A stretch of DNA of 23,407 nucleotides from JARICQ01 sp964527205 (GTDB taxonomy: Bacteria > Bacillota > Clostridia > Tissierellales > Tissierellaceae). Below, one piece after another: positions 8,503 through 17,154 of the stretch. Every line of letters starts with the position of its first letter. Positions within the stretch are counted from its first letter, which is position 1. The translations under genes and the position numbers were made by a program. The DNA lies in the NCBI GenBank assembly GCA_964527205.1, contig CAZGQG010000028.1, forward strand, positions 1 through 23,407, in the 5' to 3' direction. A model generated the notes under the pieces. It was not told the origin of the DNA. It made no database searches and was given only the letters and a program-made list of their open reading frames with translations.

Positions 8503-9321
8503 TTAAAATGCGGGACTACTTGCCCAGCTATATTCCTCTATTAAAAATTCTCTAACCTTATCACTAGTTATATGTTTGATTAAGGTTTTTATCTTTTCAC
8601 TGTCTTTATTATCCTCTCTTGAAACTAGAGAAATTGCATAATTCTCTGTTACATCATCTTGTTTCTCTACATATAGGCGCTCTTCCTCACCAACTAACTC
8701 CAGACTTTTTGCATAAGTTGGATACATTACAGCAAGGCCTGTCTCTGTATATCTTTGAGCCAAACTAGTTAGGGGTACCTGGTCATCTAGGACTAGGTTT
8801 TTAGGATTAGATTCTATATCATCTAGGCTTAAATCTACTGTTTTCCCATCCTTAAATGTAAGAAGTCCTGCCTGACCTAGTAGGTGTAAGGATCTACTAA
8901 AGTTAGTTGCATCGTCTGCCAGAGTAATACTTGCCCCATCTGGTATTTCCTCAAGAGATTCATAATCCTTTGAATAAAGAGCAAAGATGGCATGGTAGAT
9001 AGGCTGAACCGTTACCAGGTCTGCATCATTAGACTGGTTAAATGATTGCAGAAAATAATCATGCTGAATCATATTTGCATCTAATTCACTGCTTTTTACA
9101 AGATTATTTGGTGTTTGGTAGTCAGCAAATTCCTCTATCTTTAAACTATATCCATCTTCCTTTAAATCATCTTCGATCAACAATAAAATATCCTTCATAG
9201 GATAAAAAGAAACACCTACAGAAATTTCACTGTCCTCATTTAAGCTTGTCTCTGTGCTTGTACATCCTATTAATGAAACACTTAGAACCAATATACTTAA
9301 TGCTAATAAAATCTTTTTCAT
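8503..9321 (-). CDS. metQ: MetQ/NlpA family substrate-binding lipoprotein
   Basis: Extracellular binding lipoprotein of a methionine-type ABC importer, 272 residues. It has a lipoprotein signal peptide with lipobox LIGC and lipidated C20. The NlpA/MetQ fold is shown by the early VGVSFYPMKDILLLI segment and by NMIQHDYFLQSFN, matching the family's conserved 'ANxFQHxPYL' region. Two ATGs are possible. The one at 9321 is favoured because the GGGAG site is 9 bases away and the protein then begins MKKILL; the other is at 9327. Last gene of the metN-metI-metQ operon, 14 bases after metI. Methionine is the default substrate for the family; other amino acids or peptides are possible. Confidence 0.87.
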   Translation of the reverse strand: MKKILLALSILVLSVSLIGCTSTETSLNEDSEISVGVSFYPMKDILLLIEDDLKEDGYSLKIEEFADYQTPNNLVKSSELDANMIQHDYFLQSFNQSNDADLVTVQPIYHAIFALYSKDYESLEEIPDGASITLADDATNFSRSLHLLGQAGLLTFKDGKTVDLSLDDIESNPKNLVLDDQVPLTSLAQRYTETGLAVMYPTYAKSLELVGEEERLYVEKQDDVTENYAISLVSREDNKDSEKIKTLIKHITSDKVREFLIEEYSWASSPAF

Positions 9322-9335
9322 AGTCATCTTCTCCC

Positions 9336-10010
9336 TTATCTTTTGTCATATTTTTTTGCTAGCATATTTCCTGCTGTTTGAATCACCTGAACTATAATAA
9401 TCATAATGATAATTATAATCCACATTAACTTATAATTAAAGTTATAATAGCCTTCACTTATTGCTAAATAACCCAAGCCACCCCCACCTATTATACCCAT
9501 TACTGTAGAGTAGGATAAGAGGCTTATAGTAGTAGAAGTAAAGCTTAAAACCAAGCCTGATCTTGCTTCCTTTAGTAGGAAATTAATGCAGTATTGCAAG
9601 GTATTAGCTCCTAGGGCGTAGGATGTTTCATAGATATTTTTATCTACATCCAGTAAATCCTGCTCCGTAAAACGGGCAAAGGTTACTAAACCAATCAAAC
9701 TTAAGGGAATTTTGGATGCATTGACCCCAAAGCCTGTCCCTAAAATCAAGCGATTAAAGGGGATTATTACAATTATAAATAGAATAAAGGGTATGGATCT
9801 AATTATATTTATTACACTTGAAGTAATAAAATATATCACTTTGTTTTCATAGATTCCCTTTGGCCTAGTTAAAAACAATACAAAGCCTAGTAATAATCCT
9901 AGAATTATAGTAACTATCATTGCTGCAAACATCATGTCTAAGGTTTCGTATAGGGCAAGAAAAATTTCTGCCCTGAAATTCTTAAAGGTCTCTATATATT
10001 GATCAATCAT
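9336..10010 (-). CDS. metI: MetI-like ABC transporter permease
   Basis: Membrane permease of 224 residues with about five hydrophobic helices, the usual MetI size. The EAA-type coupling loop that contacts the ATPase is visible (YALGANTLQYCINFLLKEA), as is the conserved glycine cluster GIIGGGGLGYLA. Its start overlaps the end of the metN gene by 8 bases. AAGGAGG lies 9 bases upstream, inside metN. It forms the membrane channel of the importer with its neighbours. Confidence 0.9.
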   Translation of the reverse strand: MIDQYIETFKNFRAEIFLALYETLDMMFAAMIVTIILGLLLGFVLFLTRPKGIYENKVIYFITSSVINIIRSIPFILFIIVIIPFNRLILGTGFGVNASKIPLSLIGLVTFARFTEQDLLDVDKNIYETSYALGANTLQYCINFLLKEARSGLVLSFTSTTISLLSYSTVMGIIGGGGLGYLAISEGYYNFNYKLMWIIIIIMIIIVQVIQTAGNMLAKKYDKR

Positions 10011-10722
10011 CCAACAAGGCCTCCTTATAAGAAGTTGGCCTTAATGTTTGCGGTTCCAATGTAAGAACATCAGAAAGCTCACCATCTTCTATAACTCCCA
10101 CCCTATTGCATAAGGCTTTAATCACAGATATATCGTGGGAAACCAGGACAATTGTAGTTTTAAATTCCTCATTAATATCCTTTAATAATTTCAATATTTC
10201 ATAGCTCATTTTTTCATCTAGAGCTGAAGTGGGTTCATCGCAAAATATAATCTTTGGATTGCTTATTAGTGTCCTAGCTATAGCAACCCTTTGCTTTTGC
10301 CCGCCGGAGAGATTCCTAGTATAGGATTTTTCAAAATCAGAAAGACCAACAAAACCTAATAGTTCTCTTGCTTTTTTTATGTTCTCTTGCTTATCTCCCT
10401 TTCTTAATTTTGTAGGTAAAAGTACATTTTCTATAACATTTAAATTCCCTAAAAGATTAAAACCTTGAAATATCATAGAGGTATCCTTAACTAGCTCATG
10501 TCTTGTACTCTTATCAAGTTTTTCTCCCATTAAATATATACTCCCAGCATCTGGCTCTATAAATCCATTCATTAGCCTTAAGATAGTTGATTTACCACTA
10601 CCGGTCCCACCAACTAATCCATAAATCTCCTTCTTATAAACTGAAAAACTAATATTATTAATAACTTTGGTTTTTTCACCATTTATAAGAAACTTTTTTG
10701 TCACATTTTCAAGCTTAATCAT
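10003..10722 (-). CDS. metN: MetN-like ABC transporter ATP-binding protein, short form
   Basis: ATPase subunit of the importer, 239 residues. Walker A GGTGSGKST (38-46), Q-loop Q86, signature LSGGQ (138-142), Walker B IIFCDEP with catalytic E163, and switch histidine in LVSHD. Classical MetN proteins are about 340 residues, with a C-terminal NIL/ACT-like domain that binds methionine and inhibits transport. This one ends soon after the nucleotide-binding domain, so that regulatory domain is absent. The ATG has AGGAGG 4 bases upstream. First gene of the operon. Confidence 0.87.
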   Translation of the reverse strand: MIKLENVTKKFLINGEKTKVINNISFSVYKKEIYGLVGGTGSGKSTILRLMNGFIEPDAGSIYLMGEKLDKSTRHELVKDTSMIFQGFNLLGNLNVIENVLLPTKLRKGDKQENIKKARELLGFVGLSDFEKSYTRNLSGGQKQRVAIARTLISNPKIIFCDEPTSALDEKMSYEILKLLKDINEEFKTTIVLVSHDISVIKALCNRVGVIEDGELSDVLTLEPQTLRPTSYKEALLDD

Positions 10723-10931
10723 ATGTCCTCCTAGAATTGCACTCTTAACAAAGCCCTAGAAACAATTATATTATCAAGGCCTATTTCCTAAAACATACTA
10801 GGGTAAAAGTATAATAATATTTCCCTTATTGAGTATACCCTAATCTTATCCTTAAATAACAATAATTATTTAAGACTTGCAAAGTTATATACCTTGCAAA
10901 TAAAAGTCCTATATTAAACATCTCTACTTAT
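10723..10931. other. Leader region of the metNIQ-like operon, no riboswitch seen
   Basis: A 209-base AT-rich stretch. I looked for the SAM-I, SAM-II and T-box signatures on the minus strand and saw none. A TATACT box (minus, within TAGGGTATACTC) with TTGTTA about 19 bases upstream is a weak promoter candidate. TAGGGTA occurs in opposite orientation near 10798-10805 and 10846-10852, and a TTGCAA pair flanks about 10879-10898. Their roles are unknown. Confidence 0.4.
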
Positions 10932-11273
10932 CTACCAAGAAAGCGCAAGACCATCTCCTCTTGGGTCTGCACCTGCAGAGTAAATCCCTGTTTCTTGATC
11001 AATTACAATTCCTTGGGCATGGCCCATATTCTCTGAGTAATTATCCTCCATTTCAACTATATGACCTTTTTTCCTTAACATGCTACTTATAGGAGTTGAT
11101 ATTCTCCCCTCCAGTTTAAAGGTCATGCTAGCATCTCCCCACATTCTTCCGTATAGCCATCTTGGTGCTTCTATTGCTTGTTGAATATTATATCCAAAAT
11201 CAATTACACGGGTTAGGATAGCACATTGAGTTTGAGGCTGTCCTTCTCCTCCCATTGTTATAATAATAATCAT
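10932..11273 (-). pseudogene. Gamma-glutamyltransferase family, 3' remnant
   Basis: The 113 readable residues match the C-terminal end of the small subunit of gamma-glutamyltransferases (family length about 530). Seen: TMGGEGQPQTQ, the VIDFGYNIQQAIEAPRW segment and the terminal AGADPRGDG. The catalytic threonine region and the whole large subunit are missing upstream. The preceding in-frame codons to about 11300 do not continue the family, and no ribosome binding site precedes the first ATG. It is therefore a truncated, non-functional remnant, probably left by a deletion. It cannot make an active enzyme. Confidence 0.82.
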
Positions 11274-11381
11274 GGATGAAGAAGCTACAGCTATGTTTCT
11301 AGAAAACCTTCAAATCCACCTTTTTTCATTTTAGAAAATCCTCCTTAAGTACTTTGATTAATTTTATTAAACTTTCTATAA

Positions 11382-11406
11382 AAAAAGCAAAGCATATAAA
11401 TATGCT
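11382..11406 (-). terminator. Candidate terminator of the HxlR-type gene
   Basis: On the minus strand a 7-bp stem (AGCATAT with ATATGCT, 11391-11406) with a 2-base core is followed by UUGC and seven U. It lies about 60 bases after the stop codon. Short stem, so moderate confidence. Confidence 0.5.
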
Positions 11407-11465
11407 CTACTTAATATGAGTTTAATCCTTTGTTTTTAATTCTTTTTCTCATTTAACACCATTGC

Positions 11466-11771
11466 TTAGAAAACCTCAGAGTACTTTTCTTGCAAACTTT
11501 CTAAGTGTTCGAAAATATGTACTAGTTCTTTTCCAAAATCCAGCAAGTAATATGAAGTACTATTTTGATCTTCTTCTTTTATTATTGTTCCCTTCTCCAC
11601 TAATATTATTAGCTTTCTATTCAGTTCTGTATGGCTAATTTCATCTATACTTCTTTTAATTTCACTATAGCGATAATTGCCAACTTCTATGGACTGTAAG
11701 ATTTCTGGGACCCATCTCAACTTAATTAAATCCTCCACAATTTCAAAACCACTTGATATTTCTTTTTTCAT
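11466..11771 (-). CDS. HxlR-type winged-helix regulator
   Basis: Small DNA-binding protein of 101 residues. The order of elements fits HxlR/MarR-like winged helices: RWVPEILQSI, then YRYSEIKRSI, the recognition helix region ISHTELNRKLIILVEKGTI and a wing ending in SYYLLDFGKEL. There is no cysteine anywhere, so the thiol-based sensing known for some family members (for example YodB) does not apply. The ATG at 11771 is chosen because GAGGTGAT lies just upstream; the longer in-frame reading to 11816 has no ribosome site. It is transcribed divergently from the Dps gene across about 100 bases, so it may regulate Dps and itself. Confidence 0.75.
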   Translation of the reverse strand: MKKEISSGFEIVEDLIKLRWVPEILQSIEVGNYRYSEIKRSIDEISHTELNRKLIILVEKGTIIKEEDQNSTSYYLLDFGKELVHIFEHLESLQEKYSEVF

Positions 11772-11779
11772 CCTATCAC

Positions 11780-11844
11780 CTCTACTAACAAATTTGTTCC
11801 TTTTTATTACTCTCATTATATCATATAATAGAGTTGTAGTAGAG
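11780..11844. promoter_or_regulatory. Divergent control region with inverted repeats
   Basis: Between the HxlR-type gene and Dps there is a perfect 12-bp palindrome AACAAATTTGTT (11787-11798). A perfect 8-bp inverted pair, CTCTACTA (11780-11787) and TAGTAGAG (11837-11844), also flanks a plus-strand TATAAT at 11824-11829. These are candidate operator sites; no binding evidence. Confidence 0.4.
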
Positions 11845-11875
11845 ATTTATTAAAATTTATATGGAGGATGGTAAA

Positions 11876-12310
11876 GTGAAACATTTAGATTTATTACAAA
11901 GATATTTAGCTAACTCTGCTGTACTAAACATCAAAATTCATAATATTCACTGGAATGTTGTGGGTTTACAATTTCTTAAAATCCATGACTTTGCGGAAGA
12001 ATTTTATGACAAGTTATTTGAGGAGTTAGATGAGGTAGCAGAATTATTAAAAATGAAAAATGAAATGCCATTATCAACTATGGCTGAATATCTAGAGAAA
12101 TCTGATATTAAAGAAGTTAAGGCAAAAGATTTTTCTATTAAAGAGTCTCTTGAGATTATAAAAGAAGATATGGATTTAATGAGAGATCTAGCAGTGGAAA
12201 TCAGAAACACAGCTGATGAAGAAGGAGACTTTGAAACTGTTGCCATGTTTGAAGATTATGTTGCATACTATAGTAAGAACCTATGGTTTGTAGAATCTAT
12301 GATAAAATAA
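11876..12310 (+). CDS. Dps/miniferritin family DNA-protection protein
   Basis: A four-helix Dps protein of 144 residues. Dps dodecamers oxidise and store iron using peroxide and protect DNA. The shared ferroxidase ligands can be read by alignment with known Dps proteins: H in IHWNV, H in LKIHDF, then D and E in LDEVAE. GTG (11876) is the likely start, because GGAGG lies 8 bases upstream; the earlier ATG at 11861 contains that ribosome site and has none of its own. No Lys-rich N-terminal DNA-binding tail is present. Its single-gene transcript ends at the hairpin 12331-12362. Confidence 0.9.
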   Translation: MKHLDLLQRYLANSAVLNIKIHNIHWNVVGLQFLKIHDFAEEFYDKLFEELDEVAELLKMKNEMPLSTMAEYLEKSDIKEVKAKDFSIKESLEIIKEDMDLMRDLAVEIRNTADEEGDFETVAMFEDYVAYYSKNLWFVESMIK

Positions 12311-12330
12311 AGAAAATAATAAGCTACAGA

Positions 12331-12362
12331 AAAAAGGAGAAGACCCAGGTCTTCTCCTTTTT
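12331..12362. terminator. Bidirectional intrinsic terminator
   Basis: 15 complementary bases (12331-12345 with 12348-12362) with A-run and T-run flanks, shared by the convergent Dps (+) and thioredoxin-like (-) genes. Confidence 0.88.
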
Positions 12363-12371
12363 TAATTTTTT

Positions 12372-13421
12372 TTATTCTTTAGTTTTTAAAGTTCTTTCAA
12401 CAAACTCAGTATATAATTTTGTTAGATAGTTTGTATAATGCTCATCATCTGCTTCTAACTCTTCTTCAGTTAATTCATTTTCTGCTAAATAGTCCTCTTG
12501 TACTTGATCTGATAGATCTTGATTTGATTTACCTACTACATTACCCTCTTTATCTAAGATCATTATAAATGGAACTCCCTGTATTTCAGTGTCATAAATT
12601 TCTCCAAAGTATTCAAAAGCTTCACTAGTTGCTCCAAAATCTTTTACTGAGAAATCTTCACTACCATAAACTTCATCTACATCAGCTTGTCTATAATTGT
12701 TGTATCTGCTTATAATTCCAACTACTTGCATGTCATCATTATCTTCTAAATATTCATTAACTCCTAGAACCATTCCCTCCATAGACTGGATAGAATAATA
12801 GCACCATGGTCCCCATATATAGACTAGTGTATAATCTTCTTCTCCTCTTAGAGCTTCAAATGCTTCTTGATCAAAATCTTCTATATCTGTTTCTCCTATA
12901 AAGATATAAGCATCATCGCCTTCTGATTGGAACATAAAATTATCTAAAATATTAGAAATAGTAGACATTTTATAGTAATTATGACCATCAATTATATGGC
13001 CTCCTAATTCTTCAGCTGTGTACTCTTTGCCATCTACTATAACATTATGCATTGATTTAAATATCTTTGCATTTTCTGTATCTAGCTTAGTTAAATCTTG
13101 TTCTAAAGGTAGATAGTCATCTCCTCTAGTAATTACTACTGCTCCTTTTTCACTATCATAGCCAATATTAAACTTTGATTCTGTATCCTTTAATACAGCT
13201 GCTATATCTCTAAGCTTGTAAGAGATAGCTACTAGAGTTTCTTCTTCTCCCTTTACTTCTGCAATAGCAAAGTTCTCTACATCAACTTCCTCTTCCTCTA
13301 GATGCAATTGAACTCCATAAGGCTCTGCCTTATAAGTAAGTGCTTCTTCTGCATTAGCTACAGATGCTCCCATTCCTAAAATAAGTACCATAGCTAAAAA
13401 AACTGATAAAAATCTTTTCAT
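12372..13421 (-). CDS. Secreted protein with CuAO-N-like and single-Cys thioredoxin-like domains
   Basis: A 349-residue exported protein. Residues 1-24 form a signal peptide ending ANA before EE, with no lipobox. Residues about 30-175 resemble the copper amine oxidase N-terminal-like domain found on Firmicute surface proteins (YKLRDIAAVL, then DGKEYTAEELGG and INGxNYxK-like GHNYYKMSTIS). Residues about 185-300 look like a thioredoxin fold: strand TLVYIWGPW, active-site C207-Y-Y-S210 and cis-proline GVPF (P284). The usual second active-site cysteine is serine, and C207 is the only cysteine in the whole protein, so it cannot form an internal disulfide. The C-terminal 45 residues are acidic and probably helical. 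ATG at 13421 with AAGGGGG 8 bases upstream; the in-frame TTG at 13427 is too close to that site. Role unknown; possibly extracytoplasmic thiol chemistry. Confidence 0.75.
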   Translation of the reverse strand: MKRFLSVFLAMVLILGMGASVANAEEALTYKAEPYGVQLHLEEEEVDVENFAIAEVKGEEETLVAISYKLRDIAAVLKDTESKFNIGYDSEKGAVVITRGDDYLPLEQDLTKLDTENAKIFKSMHNVIVDGKEYTAEELGGHIIDGHNYYKMSTISNILDNFMFQSEGDDAYIFIGETDIEDFDQEAFEALRGEEDYTLVYIWGPWCYYSIQSMEGMVLGVNEYLEDNDDMQVVGIISRYNNYRQADVDEVYGSEDFSVKDFGATSEAFEYFGEIYDTEIQGVPFIMILDKEGNVVGKSNQDLSDQVQEDYLAENELTEEELEADDEHYTNYLTKLYTEFVERTLKTKE

Positions 13422-13576
13422 TTTCAATTCCCCCTTATTTTTTTACGTCAATATTATCCTATCACATTTTATAGAGCTTTAAAAGCTTATTTTTGAATTT
13501 TTTGAATTTTATAACTCGTCTATAGTTGTCAAATCAATTAGATAGTTTTAGAATCAAACCTTCTATCTGACTTATA

Positions 13577-15352
13577 TTAATTTATATACTGTCTAGCTTG
13601 GGTATTAAACATATTAGCATATAATCCTCTAGCCTCCATCAACTGGGTGTGGCTTCCTTCTTCTACTATTTTTCCCTCATCAATTACAATAATACGGTCT
13701 GCTATTCTAGTGCTGGAGAGTCTGTGGGATATAAATATAGAGGTCTTGCCCTGTGTAAGTTTAATCAAATTTTCATATACTTCCTCTTCACTTTTAGGAT
13801 CTAGGGCTGCAGTAGGTTCGTCTAGGATAACTATGCTCCCATCTCTTACAAGTGCCCGAGTAATTGCAATTTTTTGTTCCTGTCCCCCTGAAGGCAATAG
13901 GCCCTTATCGTCATAAATCTTTGTTATATAGCTTGATAATCCCTTAGCCTGATCTTTTATCCATGATTTAATGCCTGTTTGCTCTAATCTATTCCAAACA
14001 TCTTGTCCTTCCTTTTCACTGATTAAAGTTTCTGCTTTTCCTACTATGTTTTCATTTAATTTTATCGGTAGAAGCTTAAAATCCTGAAAGACAACTGATA
14101 ATTCCCTTCTATATTCTTCTAAGGACAAACTTTGTATATCTAGACCATTAATTAAGATCCTTCCTTTTTGTGGTTTATATAATCTAGAGAGCAATTTAAT
14201 TATTGTTGTTTTCCCCGCACCGTTCTTTCCAACAATGGCCAGGGTCTCTCCTGGATATATATTAAAACTTAAATCTTTTAATAGTTCTTTATCTCCTGTA
14301 GGATATTTAAAGCTCACAGCTTCAAAGCTAATGGATACAGGTCTTTCTATTAGGAAGTCTAGTTTTTCTCCTCCTTCTTCCATGTCTTTTAAATTTAAAA
14401 ATTCATAGTATGGATCTAGATTAAAGCTTAGTGTAACTAAATCAGTATAGCCCTGAATAAGGCTATTAATTGATCTTCCCAACTGATTGCTGGCATTGTA
14501 GAGCATGGTAAAGGTCCCCACACTTATCTTAGCTCCTAATAAGCCTATCCCTAAAATAATAAATATCAAACTTAATTGGATTTGAACAAGGGACTGAGCT
14601 ATTCCATTCCAAAATCCATGTTTGGTAAAGTACTCATGATTTATATTTATTATTTTATCCATTGTAATTTCAGCTTTTTCAAGAAAAAATTTATCACCCT
14701 TGTATATTCTAAGGTCCTTGGCAAATCTAAAATCTGTTGCTACAGAGCACAAATATTGAAAGGCCCTGTTCTCAGGTACTCCCCTCTTAGCATTATCTAT
14801 ATCTAGTTCCTTTAATTTATTAAAACAAGGAATTGTAGCTAAATTGCATAAAGCTACTATTAGGATTAAGCGCCAATCATTTCTTACTAGTATTGCTATT
14901 ACTGTGAAGATAGTCACAAGAGCTGATCCCATAATAGAAATAGTTTCTGCCAGTCTAGCTATTTCATAGGCCCCATATCTTCCTCTTTCTAAAAGATCTA
15001 GATTTGTCTTCTTTTCACTATCTTCTAATCCTATACTTGTAGACTTTGCAGCTAGTTTTTTACTTGCATCTAGAGATAAGATCTCTGTATAGACAATCAA
15101 ATTGTTTTTGCAAGTAGATATTGCTAAGTAAAATATAAAATTACCTAGGGCTAAGCCTACAATATATAATAGTAGAGTATTTAAACGCCTCATCCCTAGT
15201 AATTCATCTAATATATATTTTGGTAATATTATATTTATCAGGGGAGCTAGTCCTTGAAAAATAGCCAGAGCAAAGATTAAAATTGGCATCCCTTTATAAT
15301 CTCTCCACATCTCCTTTAGAAATAGAGGCAGGGATCTTATTTTAGTTTCCAT
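13577..15352 (-). CDS. ABC exporter half-transporter (second subunit)
   Basis: A 591-residue fusion of a six-helix type I exporter membrane domain (about 1-320) with an ATPase domain. Walker A GKNGAGKTT (about 372), signature LPSGGQEQK (about 486), Walker B IVILDEPTAALD with the catalytic E kept (about 510) and switch ISHRLSS. The ATG at 15352 is preceded by AGGAGGAG with 7 bases spacing; the reading can be extended upstream but has no better start. It overlaps the end of the first subunit gene by 11 bases, so the two are co-translated and very likely form a heterodimer. Substrate unknown: drugs, peptides or lipids are all possible for this class. Confidence 0.9.
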   Translation of the reverse strand: METKIRSLPLFLKEMWRDYKGMPILIFALAIFQGLAPLINIILPKYILDELLGMRRLNTLLLYIVGLALGNFIFYLAISTCKNNLIVYTEILSLDASKKLAAKSTSIGLEDSEKKTNLDLLERGRYGAYEIARLAETISIMGSALVTIFTVIAILVRNDWRLILIVALCNLATIPCFNKLKELDIDNAKRGVPENRAFQYLCSVATDFRFAKDLRIYKGDKFFLEKAEITMDKIININHEYFTKHGFWNGIAQSLVQIQLSLIFIILGIGLLGAKISVGTFTMLYNASNQLGRSINSLIQGYTDLVTLSFNLDPYYEFLNLKDMEEGGEKLDFLIERPVSISFEAVSFKYPTGDKELLKDLSFNIYPGETLAIVGKNGAGKTTIIKLLSRLYKPQKGRILINGLDIQSLSLEEYRRELSVVFQDFKLLPIKLNENIVGKAETLISEKEGQDVWNRLEQTGIKSWIKDQAKGLSSYITKIYDDKGLLPSGGQEQKIAITRALVRDGSIVILDEPTAALDPKSEEEVYENLIKLTQGKTSIFISHRLSSTRIADRIIVIDEGKIVEEGSHTQLMEARGLYANMFNTQARQYIN

Positions 15353-17147
15353 ATAGAATCTCCTCCTGATTTGTTTTTCTGTAGTATTTTGCTTGAATAT
15401 CAAACAAGGCTTTATAATCAGCCTCCAAGTTCATAAGTTCATCATGGGTCCCTAGTTCAGCTATCTTCCCATCCTTTAAATAGGCAATCCTATCACAGAA
15501 CTTTGTACTTGCCAGGCGGTGGGATATATATATGCTGGTTCTTCCCTTAGAAAGCATGTTGTATTGCTCATATAACTGAGCTTCTGCCAAGGGATCTAAT
15601 GCTGCCGTAGGTTCATCTAAGATTAAAAGTTTGCTCCCCTTATAAAGCGCCCTAGCCAAATATAGCTTTTGTCTTTGTCCACCGGATATGTCTAAACCAT
15701 CATCATCAAGGATTCTAAGAAGCTTGGTGTTTATACCCCTAGGTAAATCTTCTATAGTTTCCTTAATTCCAGAATCCTTAACCACCCTCTCTATTTTGTT
15801 TTCATCAAGAGTCTGTCCTAGAGTAATATTCTCCCCTATGGAAAAAGGAAATACCATGGCATCTTGAAAGGCTACTCCTATCATTTCCCAATAAATCTCT
15901 TCTGGAATTTCTTTAATATCTATGCCATTTAAATAAATTCCCCCTGAATCCGGTCTATAAAACTTACATAAGAGTTTAATTAATGTAGTTTTTCCTGATC
16001 CATTGTCCCCTACAATAGCTATTTTCTCTCCTGCTCTAATTGTAAGATTTAAATCCTCCAAGACCTTCTCATCTGATCTGGGATATTTGAAACTTAAATC
16101 AACTATATCCACTCTTATTTCTCTCTTCCTAAAGGCCTCTTCCAACTCTTCCATATTTACATCATTTTTTAATTCTGGTCTGTTCTCTTCCATCAAAGTA
16201 ATAAAATGAGAAAATCTATTGCTTTCTTTTCTAATACTTGAAATTTGTCTCATAGCTTCCTGTAATATAATTACCAGAGAACTAGTCCCGCTTATGTATA
16301 AGAAAAACTGTGAAGCATCTATCCTATTATTAAACAATAGAATAGATATATAAGTAAATATTGTAATATCTCTTATAATATTTAAAATTGCCACTAGCCC
16401 ATCCATTTGAATCCTTTTCTTGGCTATGGATCTACCAATAAGCTTAAATTCATGGATAAGATTATCGCAGTAAGCAATAAGAAGATCTATTAGGGAATAG
16501 AGTCTAATATCCTTTCCATAGCTAGGATCCATCATAATATTTGTAGTTTGAAAGTATCTTCTTCCATAGTCTCCTTTTTTAATCCAGCTTGACTCCTCGT
16601 AAAGATCTGATTTTGAATTAAAATAAAAGGATAATAAGACCAATACAAATAAAAAGATCATAATCCCCCAGGACAAGGTGGAAACTAGACCTAAGAATCC
16701 TATAGAAGCAAATATATTTCCAAAGAGACTAAGCATAGTTAAAATAATTCCACCAGCCCCTTCTATTGGATTTGATATTGATCTATCTGCCAATTCCATC
16801 TTAGTTAATTGCTCAGGATCAAGGGTGTTTTCATAGGGCATTGTAAGGGAATAATTCATTAAATCTCGAATAAAATTATATCTGACCTTGTTCATCCTCA
16901 TCCTATAGCTGCCCCTTAGATATGATGTGCCCATTACGCATACAACTGATAGAATTCCTCCAAAAGTAACAAATTTAATCATAGCTGTGTAATCAGCACT
17001 AGCTACTAAAGATATTAGCTTTGCAGGAACTACAACCCATATAAATGGATAAATAGATGATAAAATAGTGTAAAAGATCATGATTGGTATCATGGGAAAA
17101 TCATATTCCCTAATCTTTTTAAATAAAAATTTAATAGTTTTAAACAC
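15342..17147 (-). CDS. ABC exporter half-transporter (first subunit)
   Basis: A 601-residue fusion, membrane domain first (to about 330) and ATPase second. Walker A GDNGSGKTT (about 379), signature DISGGQRQK (about 486), Walker B LLILDEPTAALD with catalytic E, switch ISHRLAS. Both subunits of the pair keep the catalytic glutamate, so neither nucleotide site is plainly degenerate, unlike many heterodimeric exporters. The start is GTG at 17147, 5 bases after a G-rich site (A-A-G7). An upstream in-frame GTG at 17165 precedes that site and is not favoured. It is transcribed from just downstream of the XRE/TPR regulator gene, from its own likely promoter. Confidence 0.9.
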   Translation of the reverse strand: MFKTIKFLFKKIREYDFPMIPIMIFYTILSSIYPFIWVVVPAKLISLVASADYTAMIKFVTFGGILSVVCVMGTSYLRGSYRMRMNKVRYNFIRDLMNYSLTMPYENTLDPEQLTKMELADRSISNPIEGAGGIILTMLSLFGNIFASIGFLGLVSTLSWGIMIFLFVLVLLSFYFNSKSDLYEESSWIKKGDYGRRYFQTTNIMMDPSYGKDIRLYSLIDLLIAYCDNLIHEFKLIGRSIAKKRIQMDGLVAILNIIRDITIFTYISILLFNNRIDASQFFLYISGTSSLVIILQEAMRQISSIRKESNRFSHFITLMEENRPELKNDVNMEELEEAFRKREIRVDIVDLSFKYPRSDEKVLEDLNLTIRAGEKIAIVGDNGSGKTTLIKLLCKFYRPDSGGIYLNGIDIKEIPEEIYWEMIGVAFQDAMVFPFSIGENITLGQTLDENKIERVVKDSGIKETIEDLPRGINTKLLRILDDDGLDISGGQRQKLYLARALYKGSKLLILDEPTAALDPLAEAQLYEQYNMLSKGRTSIYISHRLASTKFCDRIAYLKDGKIAELGTHDELMNLEADYKALFDIQAKYYRKTNQEEILYGN

Positions 17148-17154
17148 AAAAACC

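Noticed and set aside
10723..10931. SAM riboswitch or T-box ahead of the metN-like gene
   Set aside because: None of the conserved core segments could be found on the minus strand, and no terminator/antiterminator pair is visible.
13540..13568. AGATAG...CTATCT inverted repeat just downstream of the ABC exporter operon as a terminator
   Set aside because: The stem is only 6 bp with a 17-base loop and no U-run, so it is too weak to call.
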